Position numbers and translations under genes: made by a program. Below are positions 41,040 to 54,365 of a stretch of DNA of 64,000 bases, piece by piece. Where the stretch lies: assembly GCF_050003625.1 (NCBI RefSeq), contig NC_134400.1:62434241-62498240 (forward strand). The letters are read 5' to 3'. This DNA comes from Haematobia irritans (lineage: Eukaryota > Arthropoda > Insecta > Diptera > Muscidae). The stretch's first letter is position 1. Every line of letters starts with the position of its first letter. The notes beneath the pieces are model-generated. The model saw nothing but the letters and a program-made list of their open reading frames with translations. It did no database searches and had not been told where the DNA came from.

Positions 41040-41455
41040 CTAAGGTTAGCTAACTTCACGTCCGTTAGTCGATGTATTTGTCGTTGACACCATAGACATT
41101 GTTGAGTAGCTGGTGGTCCTGAAATCTTCTATAATTTTTCCTAGCTCCATTTCGTCTAATTTTCATTTTAATTTATCCCTAATCTTAGATGGAATTCTTC
41201 TGGGGGATGAGCAACTGGAACTGCATGAGTACTAATTTTAATTTTGTAATCATCTTTGAATCTGCCAATTCCTTCGAAAACGTCCCCCTACTTACTTATT
41301 AAAACGTCTTGTCGTACAGTCTTTTCCATATTCCAAATTTGCTTGATTAGACCCAAGTTGATACATGAGTCTCTTCCAAGTATAGACCTATATTCATCTT
41401 TAGCTATAAGAAAAAGTTCTTCTCTCAAATTACACTAGTTACACTGAAAATGTGC
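41040..41455 (-). pseudogene. Ty3/gypsy-type Pol remnant (protease-RT junction)
   Basis: Minus-strand frames read FLIAKDEYRSILGRDSCINL, GLIKQIWNM, then DVFEGIGRFKDDYKIKISTH and AVPVAHPPEEFHLRLGI, then (shifted) DEMELGKIIEDF. The order 'xLGxxxCxxLGLIK ... FxGxGxxxxxYxIxxxxxAxPVxxPPxxxxxxLR ... MExxGxI' is that of the linker between protease and reverse transcriptase in Ty3/gypsy elements. At least one stop and one frameshift are present, and no LTR is seen nearby. It is an old internal scrap. Confidence 0.6.
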
Positions 41456-42225
41456 ACTTGATGAGAGTCGACTTTTCTTGTGTATTTTGATCTGCTTTGC
41501 TATATTTTTGAGATATCCCGTTATTTTTAGTTATTCGCTCTTTTTTCACTAAACAAATTTTATCTCGAGTTAGAAATGTCAGAATTTATAAATGAAAGGT
41601 ATAAAGATGACGAATAATAGTTTATAATTGGATCTGTGATAAGTTAAGTGCACGTAGAGAAAAAACATGATTGTCACAATCACATTCGAAGAGCAAAATA
41701 ATATGAGGAGCAATTTTTGCGGCGACCATGTAACATTTTCGCCTGCAACCATGTTGGGTCAGTGAACATGGTTCAAAGAAAAATAAAATTGTCCTCATCT
41801 AAAATGTTATTATATTGTTAAAAAGAATTTTGTTTTCATTAAAAAACAATGGTCACGATCTAAAATGTTATGGTATTCGTCTAAAATGTTTTTCTTCCAG
41901 TTAAAAGAACATGGTCACAACCTAAAATGTTTTGATCTTTATGAAAAAAAATTTTTCGTAGTCGAAAAAAGGACGCCACTTGAGAAAAGAAAACACAAAA
42001 TTAACTTTATTTATTTGTTTTTATTTATTTATGATCTAATCATTGTTTATTTGTATTTATAATGTCTTTCAAGTAAACATCACATATTTTACACACTCTC
42101 TTTTCGTTCAATTTCAACAATAAGTAATCATTCCATATTTACTTCGTGCCCATCAACTGTACAAACGCAGACATCATGTAACTGCAAATAAAAAAAATTA
42201 TACCATATAACAAAATGCAGAACAT
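41456..42225. other. CATG-rich dispersed repeat and spacer
   Basis: At 41655-41990 there are many short 'aacatggt' and 'aaaatgttatgg' words, shared with 37.61-37.72 and 47.50-48.02 kb. No gene is recognised. Confidence 0.45.
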
Positions 42226-43116
42226 ACAAGTAAGGAATGTCTAAAGTCGGGCGGGCCGACTATATTATACCCTGCACCACTTTGTAGATCTAAATTTTCG
42301 ATACCATATCACATCCGTCAAATGTGTTGGGGCTATATGTAAAGGTTTGTCCCAAATACATACATTTAAATATCACTCGATCTGGACAGAATTTGATAGA
42401 CTTCTGCAAAATCTGTAGACTCAAAATTTAAGCCGGCTAATACAATAGGGTGGAACACAATGTTAGTAAAAAATATGGGAAACATTTAAATCTGAAGCAA
42501 TTTTAAGGAATCCTCGCAAAAGTTTATTTATGATTTATCACTCGATAGAAATTTATTAGAAGTTTAGGAAAATTAGAGTAATTTTTACAAGTTTTCGATT
42601 AAGCAGTGGCGATTTTACAAGGAAAATGTTGGTATTTTGACCATTTTTGTCGAAATCAGAAAAACATATATATGGGAGCTATATCTAAATCTGAACCGAT
42701 TTCAATAAAATTTGGCACATTTGACTATAGTACTAATTGTTCTTCTTGTGCAAAATTTCAACCAAATTGGAGTAAAAGTCTGGCTTCTGGGGCCATATAA
42801 GTCCATATCGGGCGAAATATATATATATGGGAGCTATATCTAAATCTGAACCGATTTCTTCCAAAATCAATAGGGTTCTATTCTGAGCCAAAACACATAC
42901 TTGTGCCAAATTTGAAGTCGATTGGACTAAAACTGCGACCTAGACTTTGATTACAAAAATGTGTTCACGGGCAGACGGAAATGGCTATATCGACTCAGGA
43001 GCCCACCCTGAGCATTTTTGCCAAAGACACCATGTGTCTATCTCGTCTCCTTCTGGGTGTTGCAAACATATGCACTAACTTATAATACCCTGTTCCACAG
43101 TGTGGCACAGGGTATA
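42226..43116 (-). mobile_element. DINE-like element D6
   Basis: Reverse orientation. The second-type 3' end (ACAAGTAAGGAATGTCTAAA then the CGGGCGGGCCG hairpin) lies at 42226, tandem units with 'tatatatgggagctatatct' follow, and the start hairpin 'ataccctgttccacag ... gtggcacagggtata' is at 43116. Complete but short. Confidence 0.8.
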
Positions 43117-43130
43117 AAAAATGCAGAACA

Positions 43131-44888
43131 AACAAGTATATACGGCCGTAAGTTCGGCCAGGCCGAAGCTTATGTACCCTCCACCATGAATTGCGTAGAA
43201 ACTTCTATTGAAGACTGTCATCCACAATCGAATTTCTTGGGTTGCGGTAACACTTGCCGATGGCATCTTAAAACTTCCTAACACCGTCTTTTAAATTACA
43301 AGGTAGTCCATACGTAGTATATATTAAACTAAAAAAGGCCGAATAAATACGTATATAATTAAGTTTAAAGTTTCTATAGAAATAAAATTTTGACAAAATA
43401 AAATTTTGACATTTTCTATACAAGTAAAATTTGGAAAAAAGTTTCTATAGAAACAAAATTTGGAAAAAATTTTCTATAGAATAAAATTTTGACAAAATTT
43501 TCTATAGAAATAAAATTTTGACAAAATTTTCTATAGAAATAAAATTTTTACAAAATTGTCTATAGAAATAATATTTTGACAAAATTTTCTATAGAAATAA
43601 AATTTTGACAAAATTGTCTATAGGAATAACATTTAGACAATGTTTTCCATAAAAATATAATTTTGGTAGATTATTTTTGGCTCGAGTGGCAACCATGAAT
43701 ATGAACCGATATGGACCACTTTTGGTGTGATTGGGGTTCGGCTATATATAACTATAGACCGATATGGACCAATCTTGGCATGGATATTGGCCTTATACTA
43801 ACATCACGTTGCAAATTTCAACCGGATCGGATGAATTTTGCTCCTCCAAGAGGCTCCGGAGATCAAATCTGGGGAACGGTTTCTATGGGGGCTATATATA
43901 ATTATGGACCGATATGGACCAATTCTTGCGTGTTTGTTAGAGACCACATTCTAACACCATGTTCCAAATTTAAACCGGATCGGATGAATTTTGCTCCTCC
44001 AAGAGGCTCCGGAGGACAAATCTGGGAATCGATTTATATGGCGGCTATATATAATTTTGGACCGCTATGGACCAATTTTTGCATGGTCATTACCAAATTC
44101 CAGCCCGATCGGATGAAATTTTCGTTTCTTAGAGGCTCCGCAAGCCAAATCGGGGGATCGGTTTATATGGGGGCTATATATAATTTTGGACCGATATGGA
44201 CCAATTTTTGCATAGTAATTAGAGAACATATACCAACACCATGTACCAAATTTCAGTCGGATCGGATGAAATTTGCTTCTCTTAGAGGCTCCTCAAGCCA
44301 AATCGGGGGATCGGTTTATATGGGAGCTATACGTAAAAGTGGACCAATTTGGACCAATTTTTGCATGGTTGTTAGAGACCATATACTTCCACCATGTACC
44401 AAATTTCAGCCGGATCGGATGAAATTTGGTTCTCTTAGAGGCTCCGAAAGCCAAATCGGTGGATCGGTTTATATGGGGGCTATATGTAATTATGGACCGA
44501 TATGGACCAATTTTTGCAGGGTTGTTAGAGACCATATACTAACACCATGTACCAAATTTCAACCGGATCGGATGAAATTTGCTTCTCTTAGAGCGATCGC
44601 AAGCCAAATTTGGGGGTCCGTTTATATGGGGGCTATACGTAAAAGTGGACCAATATGGACCAATTTTTGCATGGTTGTTAGAGACCATATACTAACACCA
44701 TGTACCAAATTTCAGCCGGATCGGATGAAATTTGCTTCTCTTAGAGCAATCGCAAGCCAATTTGGGGGTCCGTTTATATGGGGGCTATACGTAAAAGTGG
44801 ACCGATATGGCCCATTTGCAATACCATCCGATGTGTTACAAACGGAATGCCAAAGTTAATATACCCCCATCCTATAGTGGAGGGTATA
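43131..44888 (-). mobile_element. DINE-like element D7, complete, with ~8 tandem units
   Basis: Reverse orientation: first-type 3' end ACAAGTATATACGGCCG, 29-bp units (43370-43650), about eight ~150-bp units (43700-44815), and the start hairpin TATACCCTCCACTATAGGAT in inverse at 44888. The 382-codon plus-strand frame (43711-44859) exists because most units keep frame. Its ~50-residue repeats (GPIWTNFCMVVRDHILTPCT) are translated satellite sequence, not a protein family. Confidence 0.85.
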
Positions 44889-44904
44889 AAAACAGGCACA
44901 TTTT

Positions 44905-47367
44905 TATACCCTCAACCATAGGATGGGGGTATATTAACTTTGTCATTCCGTTTGTAACACATCAAAATATTGCTCTAAGACCCCCATAAAGTATATATAT
45001 TCTGGGTCGTGGTGAAATTCTGAGTCGATCTGTCCTTCCGTCTGTTGAAATCACGCTACCTTCCGAACGAAACAAGCTATCGACTTGAAACTTGGCACAA
45101 GTAGTTGTTATTGATGTAGGTCGGATGGTATTGCAAATGGGCCATATCGGTCCACTTTTACGTATCGCCCCCATATAAAGGGACCTTCATATTTGGCTTG
45201 TGGAGCCTCTAACAGAAGCATGTTTCATCCGATCCGGCTGAAATTTGGTACGTGGTGTAAGTATATGGTCTCTAACAACTATGCAAAAATTGGTCCACAT
45301 CGGTCCATAATTATATATAGCCCCCATATAAACCGATCCCCAGATTTGGCTTGCGGAGCCTCAAAGAGACGCAAATTTCATCCGATCCGGCTGAAATTGG
45401 GTACATGATGTTGGAATATGGTCTCTAACAACTACGCAAAAATTGGTTCACATCGGTCCTTAATTATATATAGCCCCCATATAAACCGGTCCCCAGATTT
45501 GGCTTGCGGAACCTCAAAGAGAAGCAAATTTCATCAGATCCGCCTGAAATTTGGTACATGATGTTGGTATATGGTATCTAATAACCATGCAAAAATTGGC
45601 CCACATCGGTCCATAATTATATATAGCTCCCATATAAACCGTTCTCCAGATTTGACCTCCGGAGCCTCTTGGAGGAGCAAAATTCATCCGATCCGGTTCA
45701 AATTTGGAACGTGGTGTTAGTATATGGCCACTAACAACCATACCAAAATTGGTCCATATTGGTCTATACACGGATGAAAAAGACTGTTTTTCATATGTTT
45801 GGCTATAAACATTATATGTTTGGAACACAAATTTTTAAACACAATATTTTTGAGTGCAAGCATATAATGTTCATAAACTAGCATAACATGTTTGGGACAT
45901 ATATGTTAATATGTTAGAACATATTATGTTTGGGACATAAAATGTTTGTAAATATAATATGCTTGGATGCAAACATATATTAATTTAGAAATAGCCTATA
46001 AACATATATGTGTTTAGTAGCTTGGAGCGCTATTTAACAGGGAGCGATATTGAATTAAGTTGGTGGTTGTTGCTTGTTATTACAAAATTAACATTTTATT
46101 TTTCCTTGGGCAATTGATCAGCTACTTCTTTGATCCTTACAAACTGTGTGGTCCGCTGTTCGAATCCCCGTCCGGCAAAAGGTAAAATTAAAATAAAAAA
46201 ATCATACAATTGAATAATTTCTTCTACAATGTTTGTATTACAGAAAAAGGTGCTAAGAACTAAAAACTCTCGTGGAAGTGAGAAAGATGTGGGGGAATAT
46301 ACAATTGGACAGAAACAAAATTTTGAGCATTCAGGTCGAAAACCTATGTTGTTAGCACCTATATTAGCTGTTTATTTTCATAATTCATTATGATTGTAAA
46401 TATATAAATAAATACATAAAATTTTGAGCACAATATTGTTTGGGAGAATTTTTTTAAGCATATAATATTTTTGGGTGCAAAATGCTTCCAAACATATTAT
46501 ATGTTCACATAATAACATATTGTTTTTTGGAAGACAACATTATTGAATTTGGATGCAAAAATACAAAATGTTTGGAACTTTGACTATCTAAACATATATT
46601 GTTTAGACCAATATGCTTTCAAACATATTATATATTGGAAGAGATCAAACATATAAATGTTTGGGCAATACCCAAAAATGTATATGCTTGAAGCAAAATA
46701 TGTTCGGGAGTATATGTTACAGAAGCGATTTTTTGTGAGCGTGGATTTTTTGTGTTAAAGCCGACCTCCAATCATACAAAAATTGGCCCATATCGGTTCA
46801 TAATCATGGTTGCTACTCGAGCCAAAAATAATCTAGCAAAATTTTAGTTCTATAGAAAATTTTGTCAAAATTTTATTTCTATAGAAAATTTTGTCGAAAT
46901 TTTATTTCTATAGAAAATTTTGTTAAAATTTTATTTCTATAGAAAATTTTGTTAAAATTTTATTTCTGTAGAAAATTTTGTCAAAATTTTATTTCTGTAG
47001 AAAATTTTGTCAAAATTTTATTTCTATAAAATTTTTTTGAAAATTTTATTTCTATAGAAAATTTTGTTAAAATTTTATTTCTATAGAAAATTTTGTCGAA
47101 ATTTTATGTCTATAGAAAATTATGTCAAACTGAATTATATACGCATTTGATCGATCTTTTATGATTTAATATATACAACGTATGGATTTACATACAACTT
47201 AGAAGATGGTGTTAGGAGGTTAAGATACCTTGCCATCGGCAAGCGTTACCGCAACTTAAGTAATTCAATTGTGGATGGCAGTGTTTGGAAGAAGTTTCTA
47301 CGCAATCCATGATGGAGGGTACATAAGCTTCGGCCTGGCCGAACTTACGGCCTTATATACTTGTTTC
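44905..47367 (+). mobile_element. DINE-like element D8, split by family J
   Basis: The start TATACCCTCAACCATAGGAT lies 16 bp from the start of D7, giving a head-to-head pair. Its body has units with 'cccccatataaaccgatccc'. It is interrupted at 45768-46755 and resumes with 'gcccatatcggttcataatc', nine or so 29-bp units (46845-47130) and the first-type 3' end at 47367. Confidence 0.8.
45768..46755 (+). mobile_element. Family J element, longest copy
   Basis: Inserted in D8. It starts CACGGATGAAAAAGACTG and ends 'tatgttacagaagcgatttttt'. It is rich in ATATGTTTGG and its complement and has no coding frame. At 46095-46310 it carries sequence of the composite tRNA-like element, including a B box (GTTCGAATCCCCGTC near 46158-46172), so it is itself a nested structure. 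Confidence 0.7.
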
Positions 47368-48030
47368 TATTACACTATCCTTTTTTGTGTTCACATAAAA
47401 CCACGTGCCACTTCTGAATAAATAAATTAACACAAAACACAGTAATTCCGTATTCTCCGTCCATTCCAAGTAACAATCAACACACGACTGACGTGCAAAA
47501 TGAAAATCGTAAAAAATGTACCTGTTCAATGTTTTTCTAGACATGTCATGGAAAACCACGTGCCACTTCTGAATTCTCCGTACATTCCAAGAAACAATCT
47601 ACACACGACTATCGCGCAAAATGAAAATCGTGTGTACCTGCTCAATGTTTTTATAAAATTCTTTTCGCTGCAAAACAATTAAATGGGCACGAGAACAATG
47701 TACATGGTCTTTGTCATGTAATGGTTCTAGACATGTCTATACGTAACCTATAAAAATATTTTTTTCTCTGCAAAAAAGTAAAAAAAAATGAATGGCCAGA
47801 TACATGATTTCCCGACCATGTAATGGTCTCAAATTCTATCATTTAAATAATAGAACCTGTGTGCGGCATTTGATAACCCTTTACATGCTTATTGCCAGCA
47901 TATATTTTTCTCCGCTCGAAAATTATTTTTACAAAGAGAAAATACATGGTTTTCGCGACAATTACATGCTCTATATAAGCATTAAATGGATGCTGCAACC
48001 ATGTTCAAACATGCTTTTTCTGTGAGTGTG
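47368..48030 (+). repeat. CATG-rich repeat with internal duplication
   Basis: The block 'cacgtgccacttctgaat ... ctccgt.cattccaag.aac' (47401-47530) recurs at 47550-47660. Many CATGT/ACATG words follow to 48020. No gene is seen. Confidence 0.6.
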
Positions 48031-50670
48031 GTTCAAAAAATATCGATGAGAAAAGGCAAATTTTTCAAAAAAAAAAAAAAAAAAATAATTTACAATCTGC
48101 CAGAAAAGTATAAAGGGATATCTCAAAAACTGTTCCATAGAAAAATTTTTTAAAAAAATTTTCGAATTCAACAGATCAAAATGCATAAAAGTTGCCTCTC
48201 ATCAAGTGTACATGATTTTTTTTTTCTGAAAACTAGTGTTATCTTTTGCGACACAAGGCGGAACTATTTCTCCAATGGGACATATCTTATGACCACTATA
48301 TATGAAGACAGCATAGTTTTTGTAGGTAATAAAGAAGGACTTTATAATGGTATGGTTTCCGAGGCTAAATTTGGAATTTGTAACAACCCAGCAGCGGAAA
48401 TAGTCGTGTAGCAGGCATTTTAAATGCTTGGGAGGCACATGCAGTAGACATGCAAAACACATATGTACTCGCTTTCATATTTACACGGCGTGACATTGGA
48501 GAGGAGGACCCCATTTACAATTCTCATAGTAGGACGGAAGAATATACTGCAAAAAGAGCGCTATTATAATGGCTCATTGGACAGGAATGGAAAACCCCCT
48601 CCAAATACAGCCATTTAATAAGGTATACAAAAGTGTCGTTTTGGAATGTGCTCAGACAAAAAATAAAAATAAGCTTCCAAATTTTTTTTATTTCATATAT
48701 TTTTTGACTTTAATTAATTTTATTTTTAACTTATTTGATTTTCACCGCCGCCGGTTTCGAACCTGGGTCTCATTCATGCTATTACCGTATTCTACTCACT
48801 CATCCATCGCCTGTCATAATATGTTGATGCTAAAACCTCCACATAAGCTAATGTCTATTTATAGAACAAACAACAGCACACTTGCATTCTTCTGGTAGTC
48901 ATGATATTATGCCTGCTCTGAGAAAGCAAGTTTACATGTTATGAGATTTTCCTGAGAGTAAATTGAAGAGACATTGACAACATCACACTTGCATTATACG
49001 ATTAGTCATGATATGATGGCTACTCTTTCATGGGTTTTGTTTACACACAAAAAAAATAATTCATTTATTTTATGAATAGTGTTCACATAATTTTCCAAAC
49101 ACGGATTTCATAAATTGTATGAAAAAAGTTCATAAAAAATACAGGTTTTCATTGACTACGAATGTATACATAAAATTAATGAAATTTTTAATATTATAAA
49201 TGAAGTATACATAATTTTCGACATTGAAAAATATGTAATTTTACATAATATATACTAAAAACGTCATGCTTAAAATGTAACTTTTCTGTTTTCTTTTTGA
49301 TTTTTCCTAATTCTTAATGCCTGCATAACTGGTCAAAATGAAGGAAGACCGCATTAAAGTCCTGCAAGTAAAGAACATTTTATAATATTTTATATTACAT
49401 ATAAATATGAGCACCAACTCTTCCAGTTAATTAATAATTGTTTGTCGTCCTTTTCCAGCAATAAATAATCTTTGAATCGCGACAGCGACACAAACTGAAC
49501 TGAAACTACCAAACGCAGCAAGCCACGTTTTGCCTTCAATAGCGTTATGTTTGTTTGTTTTTTTTTTTTTTTTTAGTATTATATGATTGTATTGTGTACA
49601 TATGAGAGAAACTCTATGTTGTGGTTCTCTCATGCTAAGAGAAACCCAGTATTTTTGGATATATTATGTAATTTTCATTAATTTTATGAAAGAATCCATG
49701 ATCATTATTAAAAATGTTTTTTATAATAACAAGTATTTACTGTAGCCACGGGAGTTAGTTTCAAACCTGTAGAATAACTAAATCTCAAGTAAGCAGAGCT
49801 GGTTTCACATTTGACTAATTTCCATTTAAAAAACTGGAAATTTAACATGGGCTTGTCACTGGAGGGAGTCAGTCGCCTTCAATTAGCATTACGTATAACT
49901 AGCTCCCCAACTAGTTATAAAGAACTCCCTACTGATTAGTAAACCACGACCAGATACAGAGCTACTTCCTAATCACTAACTACTACAGTATAGTGGTGAA
50001 ACCAGTTATAGTACCAATTTTTTCGAAATACGTATTTATTCTGAAGAAAAAAAGTATAATTGTCAATACAATGGTTTTTATTTTACAAAATATAAAATTT
50101 TTCTTAAAATATGTAACAACATATGTTTCAAAACATGTTATTCCACCATCAATTCTAGCTCTCCTAAAAATGCAAAATGTGTTGAAAACATTAGCTAAAA
50201 AAATATTTTTACAAAAATTTTTACTGCAACATATTTTGACTTTTTTGAAGACATTGTCTTTTTGTTATTATTAATATATTAATATTTCTTTACTACCTGT
50301 ACACAACTTTTAAACAATTTGTAATATTCTCCCCTTTATTTTACTCACTCTTATTTGGTGCGAACGAACTGACCAATAAAACTCGACTGACTTTGAAAAC
50401 AGCCATCCCTTCAACGCAAGAAAAGCTGTAGTTTGTTTTGATTTTGTATCTCTATTTGCAAAAAATCATGAAGTAAATTGTGAAATTTGTACATGGATTT
50501 CTTGTTTTCGTCACTAAAGCATTCCCTATAGCATTACTTGAGCCCAGTTCGGAATTAGATACCATTTCTAAATTACCTCTAGTATAAAATGGAGCCACCT
50601 CAATAAGGCATTTCCAAAAGCTAATTTCGGAACTAGATGTTGGTGACATTTGGTTACTCTCGTGACTAGA
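48031..50670. other. AT-rich DNA with one tRNA-like module
   Basis: Short frames (up to 109 codons, 48569-48898) show no motif. The 48055-48085 and 49556-49576 A/T runs are homopolymers. At 49860-49990 the short words ACTAGTT/AACTAGT alternate. No gene is recognised. Confidence 0.45.
48743..48816 (-). other. tRNA-like module, unrelated to the others
   Basis: On the minus strand: GATGGATGAGTGAGTAGAAT (A-box region), then an anticodon-arm-like stretch and CCAGGTTCGAAACCGGCGGC (B box with a good T-arm). A T-run follows. A SINE head or tRNA pseudogene is likely. Confidence 0.55.
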
Positions 50671-50671
50671 G

Positions 50672-51300
50672 GGTCTGTGCACAGTGATATGTGTCGGTTT
50701 TGTAATTCATGCGTTCGTCAGTGGGAGTATTTATTATATGTAACATCTCCAATGCGTATCTTCTCCTAGTATTTTCAGTATTTCAACATTCTTGAAATTT
50801 GGTATGTGTCCTTTAATGTGCTGCAAGGGCCGTTTTTTGTTCAACGGGCTTGTCTTTCATCTTTTGGTCGGACTTGTGGGCAGAATGTCTAGTTTTTAAT
50901 TTGGACCTGGTAGTGCCAACATAAGACATCGGACATGGATTTGTTTCGTCACCATCACATTTTATTTTATATAATATGTTTGAACAATATAAACAATTTT
51001 TTGTTTGGACCAATCCTGAAAATATATATGCATGAAGCAAAATGTGTTTGTGGTATATGTTACAGAAGCGATTTTTTAGGGTGTACGTAGGAGAATTGAT
51101 GGATGAACAAATGGGTCTTAGACGTGTACCTTTCTTATTAATTTTTGGGAGTCCATACATCCTTGGAGCTGTGGCAGTTTTGCTTGTCATTTTTGGAAAA
51201 CGTTATATCAGAGAAATCTTTGGTCTCACAACAATATTTTTGTAGTATATCTTCTTCTGAACTACTCTATTGAGGGCAGTATTATTAGTTAGTTCATATG
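50672..51300 (-). pseudogene. Penelope-like retroelement remnant (RT plus GIY-YIG)
   Basis: Minus strand, from the right: ELTNNTALNRVVQKK, then PRMYGLPKINKKGTRLRPIC and SSINSPTYTL (RT motif around the conserved YGLPKIHK). After a family J insertion come YKIKCDGDETNPCPMSYVGT, TRSKLKTRHSAHKSD and ALAAH (GIY-YIG-type endonuclease), then, frameshifted, GHIPNFKNVEILKILGEDTH and INTPTDERMNYKTD. The RT-linker-GIY-YIG order is diagnostic of Penelope-like elements. The RT core is missing, and stops and frameshifts show it is dead. Confidence 0.8.
50972..51083 (+). mobile_element. Family J 3' end inserted in the Penelope-like remnant
   Basis: 'ataatatgtttgaacaatat' to 'tgttacagaagcgattttttagggtgta' matches the end of the 45.77-46.75 kb copy. 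It separates the RT from the GIY-YIG part. Confidence 0.7.
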
Positions 51301-51640
51301 TGTCCAACACCCAGATGGAGACGAGATAGAAACATGGTTTATTTGCAATATATTGCTCACAAGCTTATGTTAATAATACCCCCAAATACATAGGTACCTT
51401 TCATTTAAGAACCAACAGCGATATAATCGGATTTTTCTAACTCTAGATATAATTTGTTTTAGTGAAAAAAGAGCGAAAAACTAAAAATAGCGGGATATCT
51501 CAAAACTGTTCCATAAAATTTTTTTTTCGAATGCAGCAGATCAAAATACATAAGAAAACTCACCTCATCGAGGTAAGGATACATTTAAGACACAATTGTC
51601 TTCTAAATTTGAGTTTTGCGTATTTGATTGTAGGACAATC

Positions 51641-52890
<1,250 letters not shown>

Positions 52891-54365
52891 TAGAAACCGT
52901 TCCTCAACCCCAAAAACTAGTACAAGTAGTAAACAATTTTAAGAGAACAATGTCAAATGCATGTCTCTTTTAATTTTTTTACTTCAAGTTACTCGACAAA
53001 TTCTTTCGAGAAAAAGTAGTAGATATGTCGTAACAAAAATAATTATTTCTTTTTAAATTTTACAAACCAGAGAAGTTCCATATCGCTTTATTTTTTAAAT
53101 AATGCTGTAACTTTTGAATGGATTAAGACATCAACATAATTTTTGCTTTATGTCAAAGCTGAGATATTTGTCTCAATGTTTACAGGTTTGTAGGTACCTA
53201 GTGGGTTCACGGACTGGCCTTAAGACGTTGGAAGTTGGAAACCTCGGATGTATGAAAGTTTGTTTTACTTGGCAAACGCGCAATTATGCACCGGTTTTCA
53301 TGATTTTTGCTTTGTTGTATAGATCTTATAAACCTCCATAAGAAGATTGCATGTTTGTGTGAATATATCTAATATTTGCGAGATATGGGCCTTACTATTT
53401 AATTTTTTGTAAAATTTGAACAAAGTGGGGTCTACATTTTGAATCTAGTTTCAAGATCGATTATTGTTTTGTTTTCTTAACTGCATTCCTTATAAAATTT
53501 TACGTATTCTAGAGGAAAAATATGTGCACCTTTGTTTTAATGGCTATGTGCTGAAGACCCCACCTGGGGTGGTGTGAAAAAGAAAAAAATCAAAAAAGTC
53601 GTCCGATTGTATGACCAGATGTCCCTGGCTGGCATGATGGCGTAAGCCCGGTTATGGCTCGCCGGAGGGTCGGGTTTTTGGACATCTTACCATAACTACA
53701 CAGTAGCAAAATCGAAACTTAGGCCGATGTAGCCCATTTTCGAACTTGACCTGCTTGTAGACAAAATACGTGTCTGCGCAAAATTTCAGCACTATAGGTT
53801 CGATTGCAACAGATAGCCAGACAGATGAACAACGTTATATCGACTTATAATTTCTCCCTGATTAAGACTATATATACTTTCTATAATCAGAAATCGTAAT
53901 TTGTACGTGTTACAAACGGAATGACAAACCCCCCATATAAGATACTGATAATATGCGCTATTACTGTTCTTATATGGACCAGAAGCCTGAGTTTTACTTT
54001 GACAAAAAATTTTGCACAAAGGTACTATTAATGACACAGTAAAAACTATAGCTCCTTTCCATCGCAATAAGCATTTCAAAGTTTTCTGAAAAAAAATGCC
54101 ATTTGTCATAATAATGGCGATATAAAAGTATGTAACGTACCTGTTTCCATGTTTTGAAAAAAAAAATTCAAATCATAATACTTTTTTTTTATTTGGCAGT
54201 TTTACTATTTTTTAGGAGGATTTTCAATATTTCTCTTTTATTACTTTTTACTACGAGTAAAGTAAAGGAACACAACTAATATATCACAATCGGCGTTAGC
54301 CGAGTTAAATATTTATTCTAGAGTTTTTGTACAAGTACAAGAATTTACTTGTTTTATGTTAAAAA
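52891..54365. other. Spacer with a DINE start fragment
   Basis: At 53800-53950 a reverse DINE 5' region is recognisable ('cagacagatgaacaacgtta', (TA)n, 'gttacaaacggaatgacaaa'). The rest is unassigned. 'gtatgaccagatgtccctgg' to 'ggtcgggtttttggacatc' (53610-53690) is a GC-richer island with no family I recognise. Confidence 0.45.

Noticed and set aside
50452..50682. 76-codon minus-strand frame as a Penelope-like extension
   Set aside because: It lies past the CAQ end of the recognisable GIY-YIG part and shows no motif.
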